DNA from: Lepus europaeus
Lineage: Eukaryota; Chordata; Mammalia; Lagomorpha; Leporidae
Assembly (NCBI RefSeq): GCF_033115175.1
Contig: NC_084832.1
Coordinates: 9,599,342 to 9,663,341 of the forward strand
Length of the DNA stretch: 64,000 nt
Reading direction: 5' to 3'
The notes beneath the pieces were generated by a model, which saw only the letters and a program-made list of their open reading frames with translations, made no database searches and had not been told where the DNA came from. Positions 20,557 to 32,836 of the stretch are shown one piece after another. How positions within the stretch are numbered: the stretch's first letter is position 1; each line of letters begins with the position of its first letter. The position numbers were made by a program, and so were the translations under genes.

Positions 20557-23445
20557 TAAGGCTATTATCTTACAACCTTGAGGTGGTCAATGGGAAGACA
20601 AAAGCCATAAGGAAAGGTAGAGGGCACAGAAATTCAGGTGGAGGCTGGGGCACAGGATCATCAGAGAACCATGGGACCTGCCCACACTTCATGCTCGAAG
20701 AGGAAATGAAACACTGTTTGACCAAGGCCCTTGCAAGCCGATCACATCATTGGGTAAGCCCAGTCACTTATTAAATTGTGAGAACATGGCTCCACAATGC
20801 CAAGAAATGGGGAAGCCTAGGAAGTCCACAGAACATTCCTGCTCACCCTATGCCTGCTCATAGGAGCCAACCGCATGCCTCTGGGTGATAACGTAATCTC
20901 CTTGAAGATTAAAGAAAAAAAATCAAACATCTTTAAAGGAGCAGATGAACTCAGAACATTAAGATAAATGTGGCAAATGCTTGGCATATCCTTAGTGAGC
21001 AGGGAGGGTTTATGCCATTTTTATAAACAATGGAAGAAAGATAGAAAGGAACTAAAATTAGAATCAAGCCAGAGCCTTGACATTTCAGATGATATTAAAA
21101 CTACAAACTGGCACTTATAAATGACGAGAGACACACAGGAGACAAACACATCTGCCTCGGGTAGCTGATTAAAGTTTGAAAGGAAACATTAAGACTCAGC
21201 AGCTACAGATCATGCCTGAAGAATTTCAGATTAGTTGAGGAGAGACAAATAGACAAATACTGTTTTTCTGGCTCATGAAAAGGCATGGGGACCCAAACAC
21301 CTGGCTGCTGCAATAAATAAACTCCCTCTGGGCTATATCAGATTTTTGCTTGACGTGGGTAGAATTCAACTTCTGGATAGACTGGCCAGAGCAAAATCAG
21401 TTTTGTGGCTAGGGCTGGCAGGATCCAAGAGTTCATTGCAAGCATTGTCAGGAGGCTACATGGATGTTGAGTACAAAAAAGAAAAGGGTCTGTTAGACTG
21501 AGAACTTTTTTTTATTAAGATAATCTAGATCTTCACAGAAGCTTCAGCATAGAGAAGCCTTCGGTCAGGCTTTCAAACTCATGTTCACCCAGGAATATGC
21601 TTCAGTAATCCTTTTTCCACTCCATCAAGCATATGATCTTTCAGTTCTCACAGACTCATGGTATCATGAGCCTCGATCAAGGGCATCACTAAGTCTGAGG
21701 CCAGAGCCGACCACTGCCTCCTCCTCACTGACCCAGGACAGACTGGCAGAGTAAATGTGCTGTCCGTGAACCCACACCTGGGCGGCCACAACAGCACCCT
21801 CAAGACATCACCAACGTCTGAGACACTAAGTTGTGTGTGTGCCTAGATGGTGACACAACTGTTGTGGGGAAACCGTATTTCTCAATCTGCTAAGAATTTG
21901 AGCCTCTCTGCTCAGAAATGATGTGAGGAAGCCTCAAACAAAAATTAAAAGTGCAATATGCAAAGAAACTTGTTTCCTTCGTGACTTTACTAAGTTGTTG
22001 AAGAAAACACCAACACCATGCTAATCAGTGGAAAGATGGGAGCATATTGTAAAAGACTATGAGTTGAACTCAGCTTTCCTCAAAACTGGCCATGCGGCCT
22101 GAATGCCCCCACCATTGCTGCAGAACCTCGGCTTCCATCTGTTGAACGGGTGTCATGACAGCTGCCTCAAAGAGAATCTGGGAGCTTAAAAGCAGAGGAC
22201 ATGTGCCATGTGCCTTGCGGTTTGGTAGGTATGGCGAGCAGTAGGCGCAGTGTACTCATCACTGGCAATCTTTAAAGTAGGACTCAAGATTCTATCGTTA
22301 TCACCAAAAGTAGAGCAGTTAAAGGAGAAATCTGACCTTTATCTGAGAGTTAGGAAACACATTGACTTAGGAAGATGTTGGCTTCCTGCAGGCAATGGGC
22401 TCTTTACCCAGGAGTGTGCTCTGATTCTGGATCCAGGGAGCAGACCCCATCTGTAAGGGAGCCCTGAAGTGTACATTTCTCGCTCCCTAGGGCTGAGGGA
22501 ATGCAGGGTGAGCCATGATGGAGCAACTCCAAGAGTGTGAGTCAGACAGGGTTGAAGGTGGAGAATAAACCCCAACTTCTGCGTTCTACACAGCACAACT
22601 TCTCGGAGCAATAATGAATGTTGGCCAGGCCAAAAAGCAAAAGCTTGTGAAGTTATACAAACAATAGCCTTCTGCAACATCCACCCTGCACTGGTCCAAT
22701 TAGCAGCATTATTTCATCCAACCTTCATCACGCAATTATAAAGTAGAGCCAATTTCCTATTCATGTGAGTAAGGAGATGTTCAATGATTCCAGTCCTTTA
22801 GGCCATGCCAATGTCCTGTGAGCAATGATGAACATTTCCTGTCATAAATACTTTCTGTTCCTTTCAACTCTGCAAGAAACCTGCTGCCTTCAGCCTGGAT
22901 CTTAATTGTGGAAGAGAGTTTTTGGTATTGCGGTACTCGTTTGTTCTCCAAATCTTGCTGATCCCAAATTCCCAAACACAACTTGCCTACGTCCTGTCTT
23001 CTTTCATAAGAAAGATACTCTGATGTCTAGATAATCTGATAAATATTTTTACATTAATATAAGCAAAGATAACATTCTTAGCTACTTCTGTAGATAAAAT
23101 TTTGTTAGAGGTTTGCATAAAATGCCTGTGGCAACCCAGGAAGTTCACAAGAACTTTCAGTGGTCCATAGGCCAAAACTATTTTCATAATATGAATAATG
23201 CTAAAATATTGTTTGCCTTTTTCATTGTTTGCTGTTTACCTTAAAGTGTCCAGTCCAGCTCATTTCCTTCATTTTCAAGAAAATTTCTGCAAAATACTCA
23301 GGTTTGAAAACTGTGGCTTTACTTTCCACAATTTTTTCAAGTAAAAATATTACTCCACAAGTGGTAATTCAGTTCAGAACTCAAACATAGGCACAGGCCT
23401 TTTCTTGCAAATAAACATCATATTTTGCTACGTAACAGAAGTATA
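20557..23445. other. Unassigned intergenic sequence
   Basis: About 2.9 kb without a recognisable gene. The 21550-21830 region is more GC-rich with a longer open frame, but no protein family could be recognised. Part near 22690-22760 is faintly MIR-like. Confidence 0.4.
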
Positions 23446-23449
23446 ATGT

Positions 23450-23845
23450 GACAGTATTTGAAAAGTTCATGGAAATTTAATTAAAAGACAAGTTCAGAAC
23501 AATGGTTTACCTAGCATTTAAGATGCCAATTAGAACACCCACGTTGATTAGCAGGTTGCGTGGGTGTTCCTGGTTCTGCTCTGATTCCAACTTCCCACTA
23601 ACGTGGACCCTGGGAGGTAGCAGGTCATGGCTCAAGTAGTTTGGTCCCTGCCATTCACATGAAAGAAGTGAACCTGAATTGCCAGCCAGCTTCAGCTGTT
23701 GCAGGCATTTGGGAAGCGAACCAGCAGATGGGAGCACTGTCTTTCTCCAGTGTGGTGAGGGGAGTTGGGAGGTGGGGAATGTTAATTTATTTCAGTGCAA
23801 GAAAATGTTGAAATCTAGGCATATAAGTGGTCTTCAAGAAGTCCG
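23450..23845. repeat. Possible short palindromic DNA-transposon-like repeat, split by SINE debris
   Basis: The left end 'aaaagttcatggaaatttaattaaaagacaagttc' (about 23460) and the right end 'gaaaatgttgaaatctaggcat...cttcaagaagtccgtgg' (about 23800-23847) match the two ends of the palindromic-looking repeat at 26725-26822. The family is uncertain; mariner/Tc1-like is a guess. Confidence 0.3.
23505..23760 (+). repeat. CSINE: Degenerate CSINE-like fragment
   Basis: Late-body words survive: TTCAGCTGTTGCAGGCATTTGGGAAGCGAACCAGCAGATGG near 23690-23730. The head is poorly preserved. Confidence 0.5.
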
Positions 23846-23851
23846 TGGAAG

Positions 23852-24150
23852 TGGCCAGTGTTGTGGCACAGCAGGCTAAGCCACAGCCTGAAATAACAGT
23901 ATCTGAAATGCATGCCTGTTTGAGTCCTGACTGTTCTACTTCTGATCCAGCTCTCTGCTAGTGTGCCCTGGAAAGCAACAGAAGATACCCCCAAGTACTT
24001 GGGCTCCTGTTACCTATGTAGGAGACCCAGATGGAGTTCCTTGCTTCTAGCTCTGACTTGGCCCAGCCCTGGCAGTTGTAGCCATTTGTAGAATGAGCCA
24101 GTGAATGGAACATCCATATATATATATAAAACTCTGTCTTTCAAATAAAC
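23852..24150 (+). mobile_element. CSINE: CSINE, sense, older
   Basis: Head GGCCAGTGTTGTGGCACAGC, body TTCTGATCCAGCTCTCTGC and end CTTTCAAATAAAC, with a short TA run near 24117-24127. It abuts the L1 that follows. Confidence 0.85.
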
Positions 24151-24159
24151 AGAATCACC

Positions 24160-25250
24160 AGAAATCAATAAAAGTATATATAACCAACTTATATTTGACC
24201 AAGGAGCTAAAAACAATTCCTGGAGCAATGACAATCTCTTCAACAAATGGTGCTGGGAAAACTAGATTTCCACATGCAGAAGTATGAAGCAAGATACCTA
24301 CCTTACACAAAAATCCACTCAAAATTGATTAAAGATCTAAATCTATGACACAACACCATCAAATTATTAGAGAACATTGGGGAAACCCTGCAAGACTTGG
24401 CAAAGGGTTCTTGGAAAAGACCCCAGAGGCACAGGCAGTCAAAGCCAAAATTCAAAAATGGGATTACATCAAATTGAGAAGTTTCTGTACTGCGAAAGAA
24501 ACAGGAAAGTGAAGAGACAACCGACAGAATGGGAGAAATTATTTGCAAACTATGTAACTGATAAAAGATTAATATCCAGAATATACAAAGAGATCAAGAA
24601 ACTCTACAACAAAACAAACAACTCAGTTAAGTGATGGGCAGAACTTAAACAGATATTTTTCAAAAGAGGAAATCCAAATGACCAATAGACACATGAAAAA
24701 ATGTTCAGGATCACTAGCTGTTAGGGAAATGCAAATCAAAACCACAATGAGATTTCACCTCACCCCAGTTAGAATGGCTTTCATACAGAAATCAACAAAC
24801 AACAACTACAGGAGTCACTGTGCACAAACTCCCCATGCAGGACCTCTGTCTTCAATGAGTTGTATTATGAAATTTAAAAGTGATACTTGCTCTCAAACAG
24901 TTTTGTGTGTGTGTGTGCAAATTGCTGAAATCTTTACTTGGTATAGAACTGGCAAGCTTGTGGGGAAAAAAGGTACCCTAACCAACTCTTGGTGGGACTG
25001 CAGACTGGTAAAGCCACTTTGGAGGACAGTATGGAGATATCTCAGAAATCTGAATATAGACCTACCATATGACCCAGCCATCCCACTCCTGGGAATTCAC
25101 CCAAGGGAAATGAAATCAGTAAATAGAAGAGTTATCTGCACCCCTATGTGTATTGCAGCTCAATTCACAATAGCTAAGACATGGAACCAACCTAAATGCC
25201 CATCAACTGAAGACTGAATAAAGCAATTATGGGATATGTATACTATGGAA
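24160..25250 (+). pseudogene. L1 ORF2 C-terminal remnant
   Basis: Translated pieces include [74 protein letters not shown] and later [17 protein letters not shown], in the order known for L1 ORF2 downstream of the reverse transcriptase and around the Cys-rich end. Stops and shifts are present. Between STNN and the [15 protein letters not shown] segment, about 140 bases of non-ORF2 sequence replace the expected short linker. Confidence 0.85.
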
Positions 25251-25256
25251 GACAAC

Positions 25257-25362
25257 ATAGCAGAGAAAGAAAGAAGGAAGGAAAGGAAAGGAAAGGAAAG
25301 GAAAGGAAAGGAAAGGAAAGGAAAGGAAAGGAAAGGAAAGGAAAGGAAAGGAAAGGAAAGGA
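25257..25362. repeat. (GGAAA)n microsatellite
   Basis: A GAAAGAAAGAAGGAA lead-in is followed by about 17 GGAAA units, lying in an A-rich stretch of L1 ORF2. It is long and almost pure, so likely length-variable. Confidence 0.95.
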
Positions 25363-26654
25363 AGAAAAAGTCATTTGCACAATGGATGAATCTGGAAAAC
25401 ATCATACTTAGTGAAATAAGCCAGCCCCAAAGGGACAAATATCATATGTTCTCCTTGATCTGCAAGAATGAATAGAGAACCTAAAACAAAATCTGCAGAA
25501 GTGAAATTGACACTTCAAGAGGGGATGACTTGAGCTTCCCTTGTCTTGACTGTTTATTTTTTGTTTGTTTTTTTCATTTTTTCTCTTCATACTATTTGTT
25601 GAACTCTTAACATAGAATTAATCATATGTGAATAAAGTCAGTTGAGGATGGATCTCAGTAATAAATAAGAGTGGAAATAAGAGAAGGAAGGAGGGAGCTT
25701 GTAAAGCTGTATAGTTCTGCATACATTCCTAAGAACTAACTTTTAAGGGTACAGTTTAAAAACTTGTCATGGGACTCCAAATCCCAATAAGCTTGATGAT
25801 AAAAATGTCATCTTTAGTGTTAAAGTGATTATTTTGAGTGTTAAATTGAACATATAGATACAATTAAGTGTTAAAAATGACCATATAAATAGGATCAAGT
25901 GTGGGATAGTTATAGTAGATAGAATTAAAAAGTCGAGAATGTTCCAACATGGGAAGGCAGTCCACACAGCAGACTCATAGAAAGATAATTGCTTTAAGTA
26001 ACACTCTGACCTCAGAATCAGCCCTAAAGTCTTCCTGGCCTGGCTGAAAAGTCTGAGAGAATTTCATGCCTAGACAGCCAAGACACTGTGGCAAAAAATA
26101 TTCTACATGAAGGATCTGTGCGAGTGACATCCCAAAAGAAAGAAGTGGCTATCAAAGAAGGATGTACTTTTCTCTGAAGGGAGGAAAGAACTTCCACTTT
26201 GTTTATGGCCTTGTCTAAATACTGAAAGGAGTTTGTGGATTCAAAATGTTTCCATACCCTAGACAGCTGATGTCAAGAGCCTCAGGTGGTCACTGACTTC
26301 ATACATAAGAGTATTAATTGTTAAATTAGCTACAGGAGTCACTGTGCACTAACTCTCCATGCAGGACCTCTGAGTTGTATTATGAGTTAAATGTGATACT
26401 TGCTCTCAAACCATGTGTGTGTGTGTGCATGTGTGTGCAAATTGTTGAAATCTTTACTTAGTATAGAGTTTGTCTTCTGTGAACAAAGTTAATTGAAAAT
26501 TAATCTTAATGGAGAATGACACTGAGAAGGGGAGAGGGAGGAGGAGGAGGGGTGGGAGTGTTGTAGGGCAGGTATGGTGGGAAGAATAACTATATTCCCA
26601 AAGTTGTACTTACGAAATTTGTATTCCTTAAAAAATAAATTAAAAAGAGTGAAT

Positions 26655-26702
26655 CATGACTGGAGATCTCTGTTTCTCTTTCAAATAAAGAAATAAAAAA
26701 TT
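26655..26702 (+). repeat. CSINE: CSINE 3'-end fragment
   Basis: The sequence ACTGGAGATCTCTGTTTCTC followed by TTTCAAATAAAGAAATAAA resembles only the last 45 bases of an older CSINE and tail. Confidence 0.4.
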
Positions 26703-26724
26703 TTAGAATTTTTTAAAAAGAATT

Positions 26725-26822
26725 TTTTAAAAGATGTGAAATATGCATGGATTTCAACATTTTTGTATCAAATTAACTTACCCTTTAATTCTACTTTCCA
26801 GAAAAGCTTTTGAAGTACCCTC
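26725..26822. repeat. Short palindromic repeat (possible mariner-like MITE)
   Basis: The two halves are roughly inverted complements: 'gaaatatgcatggatttcaac' on the left, 'ctttccagaaaagcttttgaag' on the right. Related blocks are at 23450-23845, 44345-44420 and 44835-44893. Assignment to a DNA transposon family is a guess. Confidence 0.3.
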
Positions 26823-28039
26823 ATATACCTACTTGTCATTTCATCACAAAATAGTTTTTAAATGTGCTAAAAGGTTGACATGTAACAAGATGAATGATTT
26901 CTGTTGCTTCCTTTGGATCTATTTAAGAGAAGTTGGTTTCTGTTTATTTCTTAGCTTTTACCGTTAGTGTGGAGCAGAAAGAATATAATGATATGTAGGA
27001 CACTTTGCTGTCATTCCCTTGACTGGTACAAAGGAAGCAGGTTTATTCATCCTTGCTTTTGCAACATCAGTGCAAATGTCAACACAAACAAAACATGTTT
27101 GCCAGTGATAAACTTTGATCCTTCAAGATTTAAAAAATGGAAATTTAGAAATTTTGTTTCATCACTAGGAACTTCAAATATTTACAGGTTTATTTGATGA
27201 AATTAATAATGACATTGACAAATGTGGGGTTTGTTTTTTCTTTGGTGTACTTTAAAATGTGACAAGATTTAGAAGATCTTCATGATTCTTGAGCCAACAT
27301 TTTACAAATTAATAAAGGACGGTATTATGAAACTCGTTCATGGATAAAAGAACTATTCAAAGTGCAAGACCCCTGGGTTTAAAGCAATAGACTACAAAAA
27401 TCTCACTGATGTGTTTTCAGATTCCACGTTGCAAATGACCTTTTAAAAATTGCCACTTGTCTCACCTGTCACATTTGGGTGTAGTGTCAAAGAAGTACAT
27501 TCAAGCTATCTATGAAAACTATTGAAATATTCCCTCATTTTCCAACCACACATTTGTAAGAGGCTGGATATCCTTCATCTGTTTTAACCCATGCAGCACA
27601 TTGCAGTAGATCAACTACAGAATCAAGTACACAATCCAGCTTTCTTCTGTCAAAAACAGACATTTAAAGGATTTCAAAAATGTTAAGTGATTCTACTTTT
27701 TCACTCAATTTTTATAATATGGTTATTCTTAACAATCTTGTTATTCATATTAATATATGCATTTATTTTAGACCTTTTAAAATGATTGAGAAAATAAATA
27801 GTGCCAATATTTTCCATTTTAATTCCTACTGCAGTAAATAGCAATAGATGTAGCCCACATGAACAAAAGCTCTTTGGATCTTTAAGAAATCTTAAGAGCA
27901 TGGAAAGGATTTGAAATGACAGAGTTTAAGAGAAAAAAAATCTATGTACTCAAAAAGCAATGTTTGTCATGAAAGTTCTTTCTATTTTGCTTGAATTATT
28001 CAGAATATCTTCAATAGTAAGCAGGATAATAGCCATTAG
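26823..28039. other. Unassigned intergenic sequence
   Basis: AT-rich, no coding or recognised repeat. Confidence 0.45.
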
Positions 28040-28830
28040 ACATCCAAGTTCTAATTCCCAGAGCCTATGTGTTACCTTAGGTGGTGAAAGGGAATTAGAT
28101 AAGGTTGCTACTCAGCTGTAGCGAGGATAATCCAGGTGGCCTTAATATAATCACAAGGGCCGTTAAGGGTGGAAAGCCAAGGCAGAAAAGTCAGTGGGAG
28201 GGTAATCCCTGAGAGGAACACTCGGTTGGCCATCAGGGCTTTGAAGATGAGAAGGAGCCACAGGCCAAGGAGTGCAACAGTCTCTCCACGTTAGAGAACA
28301 TAAATAAGCAGATTGTCCCCTACAGCAGCGAAGAGCACAGTCCTACCACCTGCCACCTCCTGGATCCTAACCCAGGAGAACCCATTTCTTTTTTTTTCTT
28401 TTTTTTTTTTTTTTTTTTGACAGGCAGAGTGGACAGTGAGAGAGAGAGAGAGAAAGGTCTTCCTTTTCCGTTGGTTCAACCCCCAATGGCCGCTGCGGCC
28501 GGCGCACCGCACTGAACCGAAGCCAGGAGCTTCTCCTGGTCTCCCATGGGATGCAGGGCCCAAGCACTTGGGCCATCCTCCACTGCACTCCTGGGCCATA
28601 GCAGAGAGCTGGCCTGGAAGAGGGGCAACCGGGATAGAATCCGGCGCCCCAACCGGGACTAGAACCCGATGTGCCGGTGCCGCAAGGCGGAGGATTAGCC
28701 TATTGAGCCGCGGCGCCGGCCCCAGGAGCACCCATTTCTGACTTCCAGGACTGTTAGCTGCTGAGTCTGTGAGGTTTCAAGCTACTGCCAACATCGAACT
28801 TTACCTGAGACTTGGAAACCCTAGAGAAAA
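28040..28830 (+). repeat. MLT1: MLT1-like MaLR LTR, split by a CSINE
   Basis: Order and wording resemble MLT1-type ERVL-MaLR LTRs: a 'gacatccaagttctaattcccagagcctatgtgttaccttaggtgg' start, 'ggataatccaggtggccttaatataatcacaagggccgttaa' and 'ggctttgaagatgagaaggagccacaggccaaggagtgc'. After the SINE it resumes with 'acccatttctgacttccaggactgttag'. It is an old, non-coding LTR remnant. Confidence 0.7.
28373..28739 (-). mobile_element. CSINE: CSINE, antisense, young, with TSD
   Basis: The plus strand shows a long T run (28388-28419), GACAGGCAGAGTGGACAGTG, and a head ending GGCGCCGGCC at 28722. Flanks caggagaacccatttct (28373-28389) and caggagcacccatttct (28723-28739) are a 17-bp duplication of the host MLT1-like LTR with one mismatch. 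Confidence 0.95.
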
Positions 28831-29024
28831 GAAAAATACTTTCATGATTCTGCATGCTGGGAAATGACTCACTGCTGGGAATTAACTCTTCCTCTTATGA
28901 CTTAGATGAAAACACGGGGCCACATTCCAGCCTGCCTGTGGCAAGGCCGGGCACTGGCTTTCAAGTTCCCACCTCCACCTTGTAAATGATTAGCTGAGAT
29001 GTTTTGTGTATTGTCAAATGGAAC
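28831..29024. other. Unassigned spacer
   Basis: Nothing recognised. Confidence 0.4.
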
Positions 29025-29249
29025 AAAATGCATGTGAACTTTACCATCACTAAGTAAACTGAAAGTAGATCTTTGTAAAAATTAAGAGTGCAAATGGGAG
29101 AGGGAGGAGGAAGAAGGGTTGGAATGTGGGTGGGAGGGAGGATAGAGTGGGAAGTATCACTGTGTTCCTAAAGCTATATATATGCAAAACATGAAACTTG
29201 TATAACTTACACTTTAAAATTTTTAAAAAAATAAAAAAATGCATGTGAA
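29025..29249 (+). mobile_element. Tiny 5'-truncated L1 (3' UTR only) with TSD
   Basis: Only about 197 bases of a diverged L1 3' UTR are present (29039-29235), with a G-rich purine tract (about 29095-29150) and an A-rich end. The 14-bp repeat aaaatgcatgtgaa flanks it at 29025-29038 and 29236-29249. Confidence 0.82.
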
Positions 29250-29471
29250 GCAAACTTCAGCTGAGCTTCTCTCCATCCCTAAGCACCTGAAATATTAACA
29301 CCCTCAACCAGAGGGCAGCACACCACGCCTCAATAATGATCTTAGAAGAAGATAATCTGGGGATAAAAAGGTTCCCTAATCTGTTCTGTCATGCCATCCT
29401 CCTCCTCACCCCTTTCATATGCCTGGTTCTCTTTAGGTTGCTTATAGTCTCTTAAAAGAGGAAAGCCCTTG

Positions 29472-29768
29472 GGGCCGGCATTCGTGGCGTAGTGGGTTAA
29501 GCCTCCACCTGCAATGCTGGCATCCCATATGGGCGCCAGTTCAAGACCCAGTTGCTCCACTTCTGATCCAGCTCCCTGCTAATGTGCCTGGGAAAGCAGT
29601 GCTTGGGCCCCTGCTCCCATGTGAGATCCTGACAGAAGCTCCTATCTCCTGGTTTTTGCCTGGCCCAGCCCTGGCAGTTGTGGCCATTTGGGTAGTGAAC
29701 CAGTGGATGCAAGATTCTCTCTCTGCCTCTCTCTGTAACTCTGCCTTTCAAATAAATAAAAAATAAAT
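29472..29768 (+). mobile_element. CSINE: CSINE, sense, older
   Basis: The head GGGGCCGGCATTCGTGGCGT leads to a body with GATCCAGCTCCCTGC and TTTGGGTAGTGAACCAGTGG, and the end is TTTCAAATAAATAAAAAATAAA. Confidence 0.87.
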
Positions 29769-29867
29769 CTTATGACACACAGAGAGAGAAAGGCCCTTTT
29801 TTGCTGACCTCTGTCACTGTTGCAGTGTTCTTCTATGTTCCCTTTGGCCTTCTTGCTATAATTCTTC

Positions 29868-29869
<2 letters not shown>

Positions 29870-29901
<32 letters not shown>
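29870..29901. repeat. Long A homopolymer
   Basis: About 31 consecutive A residues. No retrocopy body was recognised immediately upstream; it may be the tail of an unrecognised insertion. Confidence 0.9.
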
Positions 29902-29903
<2 letters not shown>

Positions 29904-32494
29904 GCCACCCTCTCTAAATCTGGATTCCGGCACCAGTTCTTACAGCAGCATAGGAAATTAATGCTCATGCCTACCTGGGCTAAAAGCAGGAGACCTCCCA
30001 ACGCCATCCTGAGAGACAGAGCAGAGCGGGAGCGGGAGACGTTATTTCCCATTCAACAGTAGTTCCTATCAAATGGCTGGTGTGCTGATGCTTATACCAA
30101 GAGTAGTGAAGATTCGCGAATGAAGGCAATTTACCGAGAAGAGAACCTGTGACCAATCAAACTGATGATCTCTCATTCCGAACTTGCAGGTGGCATAGCA
30201 GGGAGCATCAGAGTAGCCTTAATTTCTTCCATGGCCCACAGTCTAGCCACAGTACCCGAGGGAGGGGCCTCCATAACCCCAAACAAGGCTGCATGTAGGC
30301 CTATGAGGATCATTTGCTACAAGTCTGCATGGGACAACCCTTAATTCATTTAAAAAATAAAACAAAAAAAGAGAACTTAGAGAATAGGAACAAACCCTAT
30401 CATTTCCTAGGTTAACAAAGGGGGAAAAGTTTCTTTTCTGAAACACTGTGCAGTCCTTGTAGTATGCCTCATGAGAAGGAGTAGAGCCAGGATGTTCTTT
30501 GAAGAGCAATGGCTTGCTTTCCTGTTGGCTTTAGCTCGAACATGAGGAGGAGCAACGCAAGTGTTACTGATAGCTGCCATGTTGGAGTTTCAAAACGAAA
30601 CTCTTTACCTCTTAAGAAAGTTATTTTTATTTCCAAAAAGTCCTCCGGATGAACCAGATGTTTGAGTAAGGTTGGTGCTATTTTAGTGTCTTCACTTGTC
30701 AATTTTTACTTGAAGGTTTAAAAATGGAGAAGCAAAAAAGCTCCGTGAGTCCTTAGCGCAGGCAGGGAGAGCTGGGCTAATGAGTGAGCCACGCACACAC
30801 ACAGTGGCACCCACGCTGGCACATTTCGTCAGGCCCTGGCCCCTAGCTCACCTCCCCATCTAAATTCCCAGGAGCTGAATCCCATCTATGTGACACGCTC
30901 ACTACTGGCTGCCAAAGCCAGCAAACACATGTCCACCTCAGCCGCCTCAGCTTGTCGGGGCAGGAGGTAGAACCCACGATCTCCAGCTCAACAGCCTGTA
31001 AGATGTAAAGCAGGAGGCTTAGGATATGTCATAAAACGAAAAGGGTTCAGTGGGAAGCCGTACCCACAGCTGTACTCTTGCTCGTGTTTTAAGACTACTC
31101 CTTTTCTCTCTGGAAGCCCAGCATCAGGTTTGCATCTTCCCTGCAGCCTGAATCTGCGGGATTCCTTTCCCAGCTGAGTGGCTTGCGGCAGGGGCTTCAG
31201 CCCTTCCCTGGGGAGCATACAGGGTTGCACCCGTGTGTGGCTGTTTCCAACTGAACAGCTGACAAAGCTGCAACTTATTCCCCCACCATCACCACCACTG
31301 TGTGAGGCTTGGAGGTGGAGGAGGAGAGTTAGAAAAAGCAGAAGAGAACGAAGGAAAGCAGGCATGCCTCCAACAAACTCAACACGTGCATGGGCAGTCT
31401 CCCACTCCCTGGCCCGCCTTTGACTCCTGGCTGTGCAAAAGGCTCCTCACCTGTGTTCCCTGGGTGTATTTACAGAGATGCTTTCCTGTCATTAGATGAA
31501 ACCGCACAGAGACTGAGCAGGCGTGGGAGCAGCTTTTATCAGATTCACAACAAAAGGTTAAAACCCATCTTAATAAAGTATAAAATTCAAATGAGTCAGA
31601 AATATCTTCTTTAAATTCTGCAGCACAGCTCAAACTATTAAAAATAATCTCTCTCATAACTGTGTTTTAAATTCAGTTGTAACCAAAGGGAAATTTCTTT
31701 TTTTTTTTTTTCTGTATCTGGGGAAAAAAGTTAAAGAGAAAGAAAGGTAGAAACAAAGGCAAGAGGGCAAAACCAAACTGGAGTGTGAAGCAAGGTAACC
31801 AGCTAGGTAAAGGGAAAAGATACCGAATACACAGCAATGGTTTTCAAATGAAGGTCAAAGAAGGAATTACTGCAGTGTTCAAACGGATGGGTGATTCCCA
31901 TGGCCCCTTTGAATAAGTGAACACTGTTAATGGTTTATCAAAGTCTCTGCACTAAATTCTGGTCTGATCTCCTCCCACAGCAAAAGGTACACCCAGCCAG
32001 GGTGCATGTCGAGGGGCTGATGAACCATTAGAGAAAGGGCCCAGAGAACGTTAGAAACCTACTCACATGGTGCTCAGTACCTGCTGGGGTGTCAGGTTCA
32101 TGGTCAGAGGATCCTCACACCCTTCTCTGAGACACACACGCACCCACAGTCACAGCGTTAGTCCTCAGCAGCTTCCTTGCCATGATCACAAGCAATGTTG
32201 GCAAGGCAGCTTCATGCCCCCTGCCAGAGCTCCTGCTGCCTTGTCTCTGTACAGCCTTCAGGCCCAGTCCATCTGAACACCTGCCATGAGTTACTCCTTC
32301 TCCCTGACCCCATCAGCAGAAGAAAGGGCTCCCCCTTCCTTGTGACCCCTTCAGACAGACGCTGGGGACATTGAAGGAGAGGACCATGTCATGTTAGTCT
32401 CTATAGACCCAGTATCTTGCAGAAGTTTTAACAAAGGGAAGTCAGCCTCTGTGTAATGGTTGAACTATAGTGTTAATGGATGTAGAATTTATTC
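29902..32494. other. Unassigned intergenic sequence
   Basis: Mixed-composition unique sequence, including a more GC-rich part at about 30750-31450. Short open frames have no recognised domain. No RNA gene was seen. Confidence 0.45.
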
Positions 32495-32640
32495 ACCTGA
32501 CAAGCACTTATTGATCACTCCTGGGTATCAGGTCTGTGCTATGAGGAAGGGATATAAAAATGAACCAGCCCCAGCTTCTGTTTACAAAGAGCTCTTAGCC
32601 TAACGAAAATTAAATACACAGTGGTCATCCTTTAGAGGAA
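32495..32640. repeat. L2: L2-like ancient LINE fragment
   Basis: The sequence ACAAGCACTTATTGATCACT, then 'ggtctgtgctatgaggaagggatataaaaatgaacca' and 'caaagagctcttagcctaacg' resemble the L2/MIR-type 'activity-peak' text. Orientation was not determined. Confidence 0.5.
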
Positions 32641-32836
32641 AAGATTATCAAAGTCCACTCCCTTTTGCTAATAGGTAAGAGGCATCATATGTATGGGGCC
32701 AGTAATTCCATCACTCTCAGAGAAACCCACCTGACTACTTGTCACATCTCCACCTAATGAAGTGTTTATAATTCGGTAGTTTTAAAGTTAAGTTCAAGTT
32801 AACAGAGTCCCACAGATATTAAGAATAAGAAATATT

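Larger units (their letters stand above)
24158..26646 (+). mobile_element. 5'-truncated older L1 with rearranged interior
   Basis: The element begins inside the ORF2 C-terminal half and runs through a diverged 3' UTR to TTCCTTAAAAAATAAATTAAAAAG at 26646. Two oddities lie inside: a 3' UTR-like piece at 24809-24950 within ORF2 sequence, and a GGAAA expansion at 25274-25362. The true 3' UTR copy of the displaced piece is at about 26330-26470. More diverged than the other L1s, so older. Confidence 0.82.

Noticed and set aside
21550..21830. Possible exon or pseudogene in a GC-richer stretch
   Set aside because: Translations in all frames gave no protein I can recognise, and no splice-site pair was convincing.
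25160..25475. Frames made of repeated Lys-Gly-Lys-Glu-Arg or Phe-Leu-Ser-Phe-Pro units
   Set aside because: They are translations of the GGAAA microsatellite.
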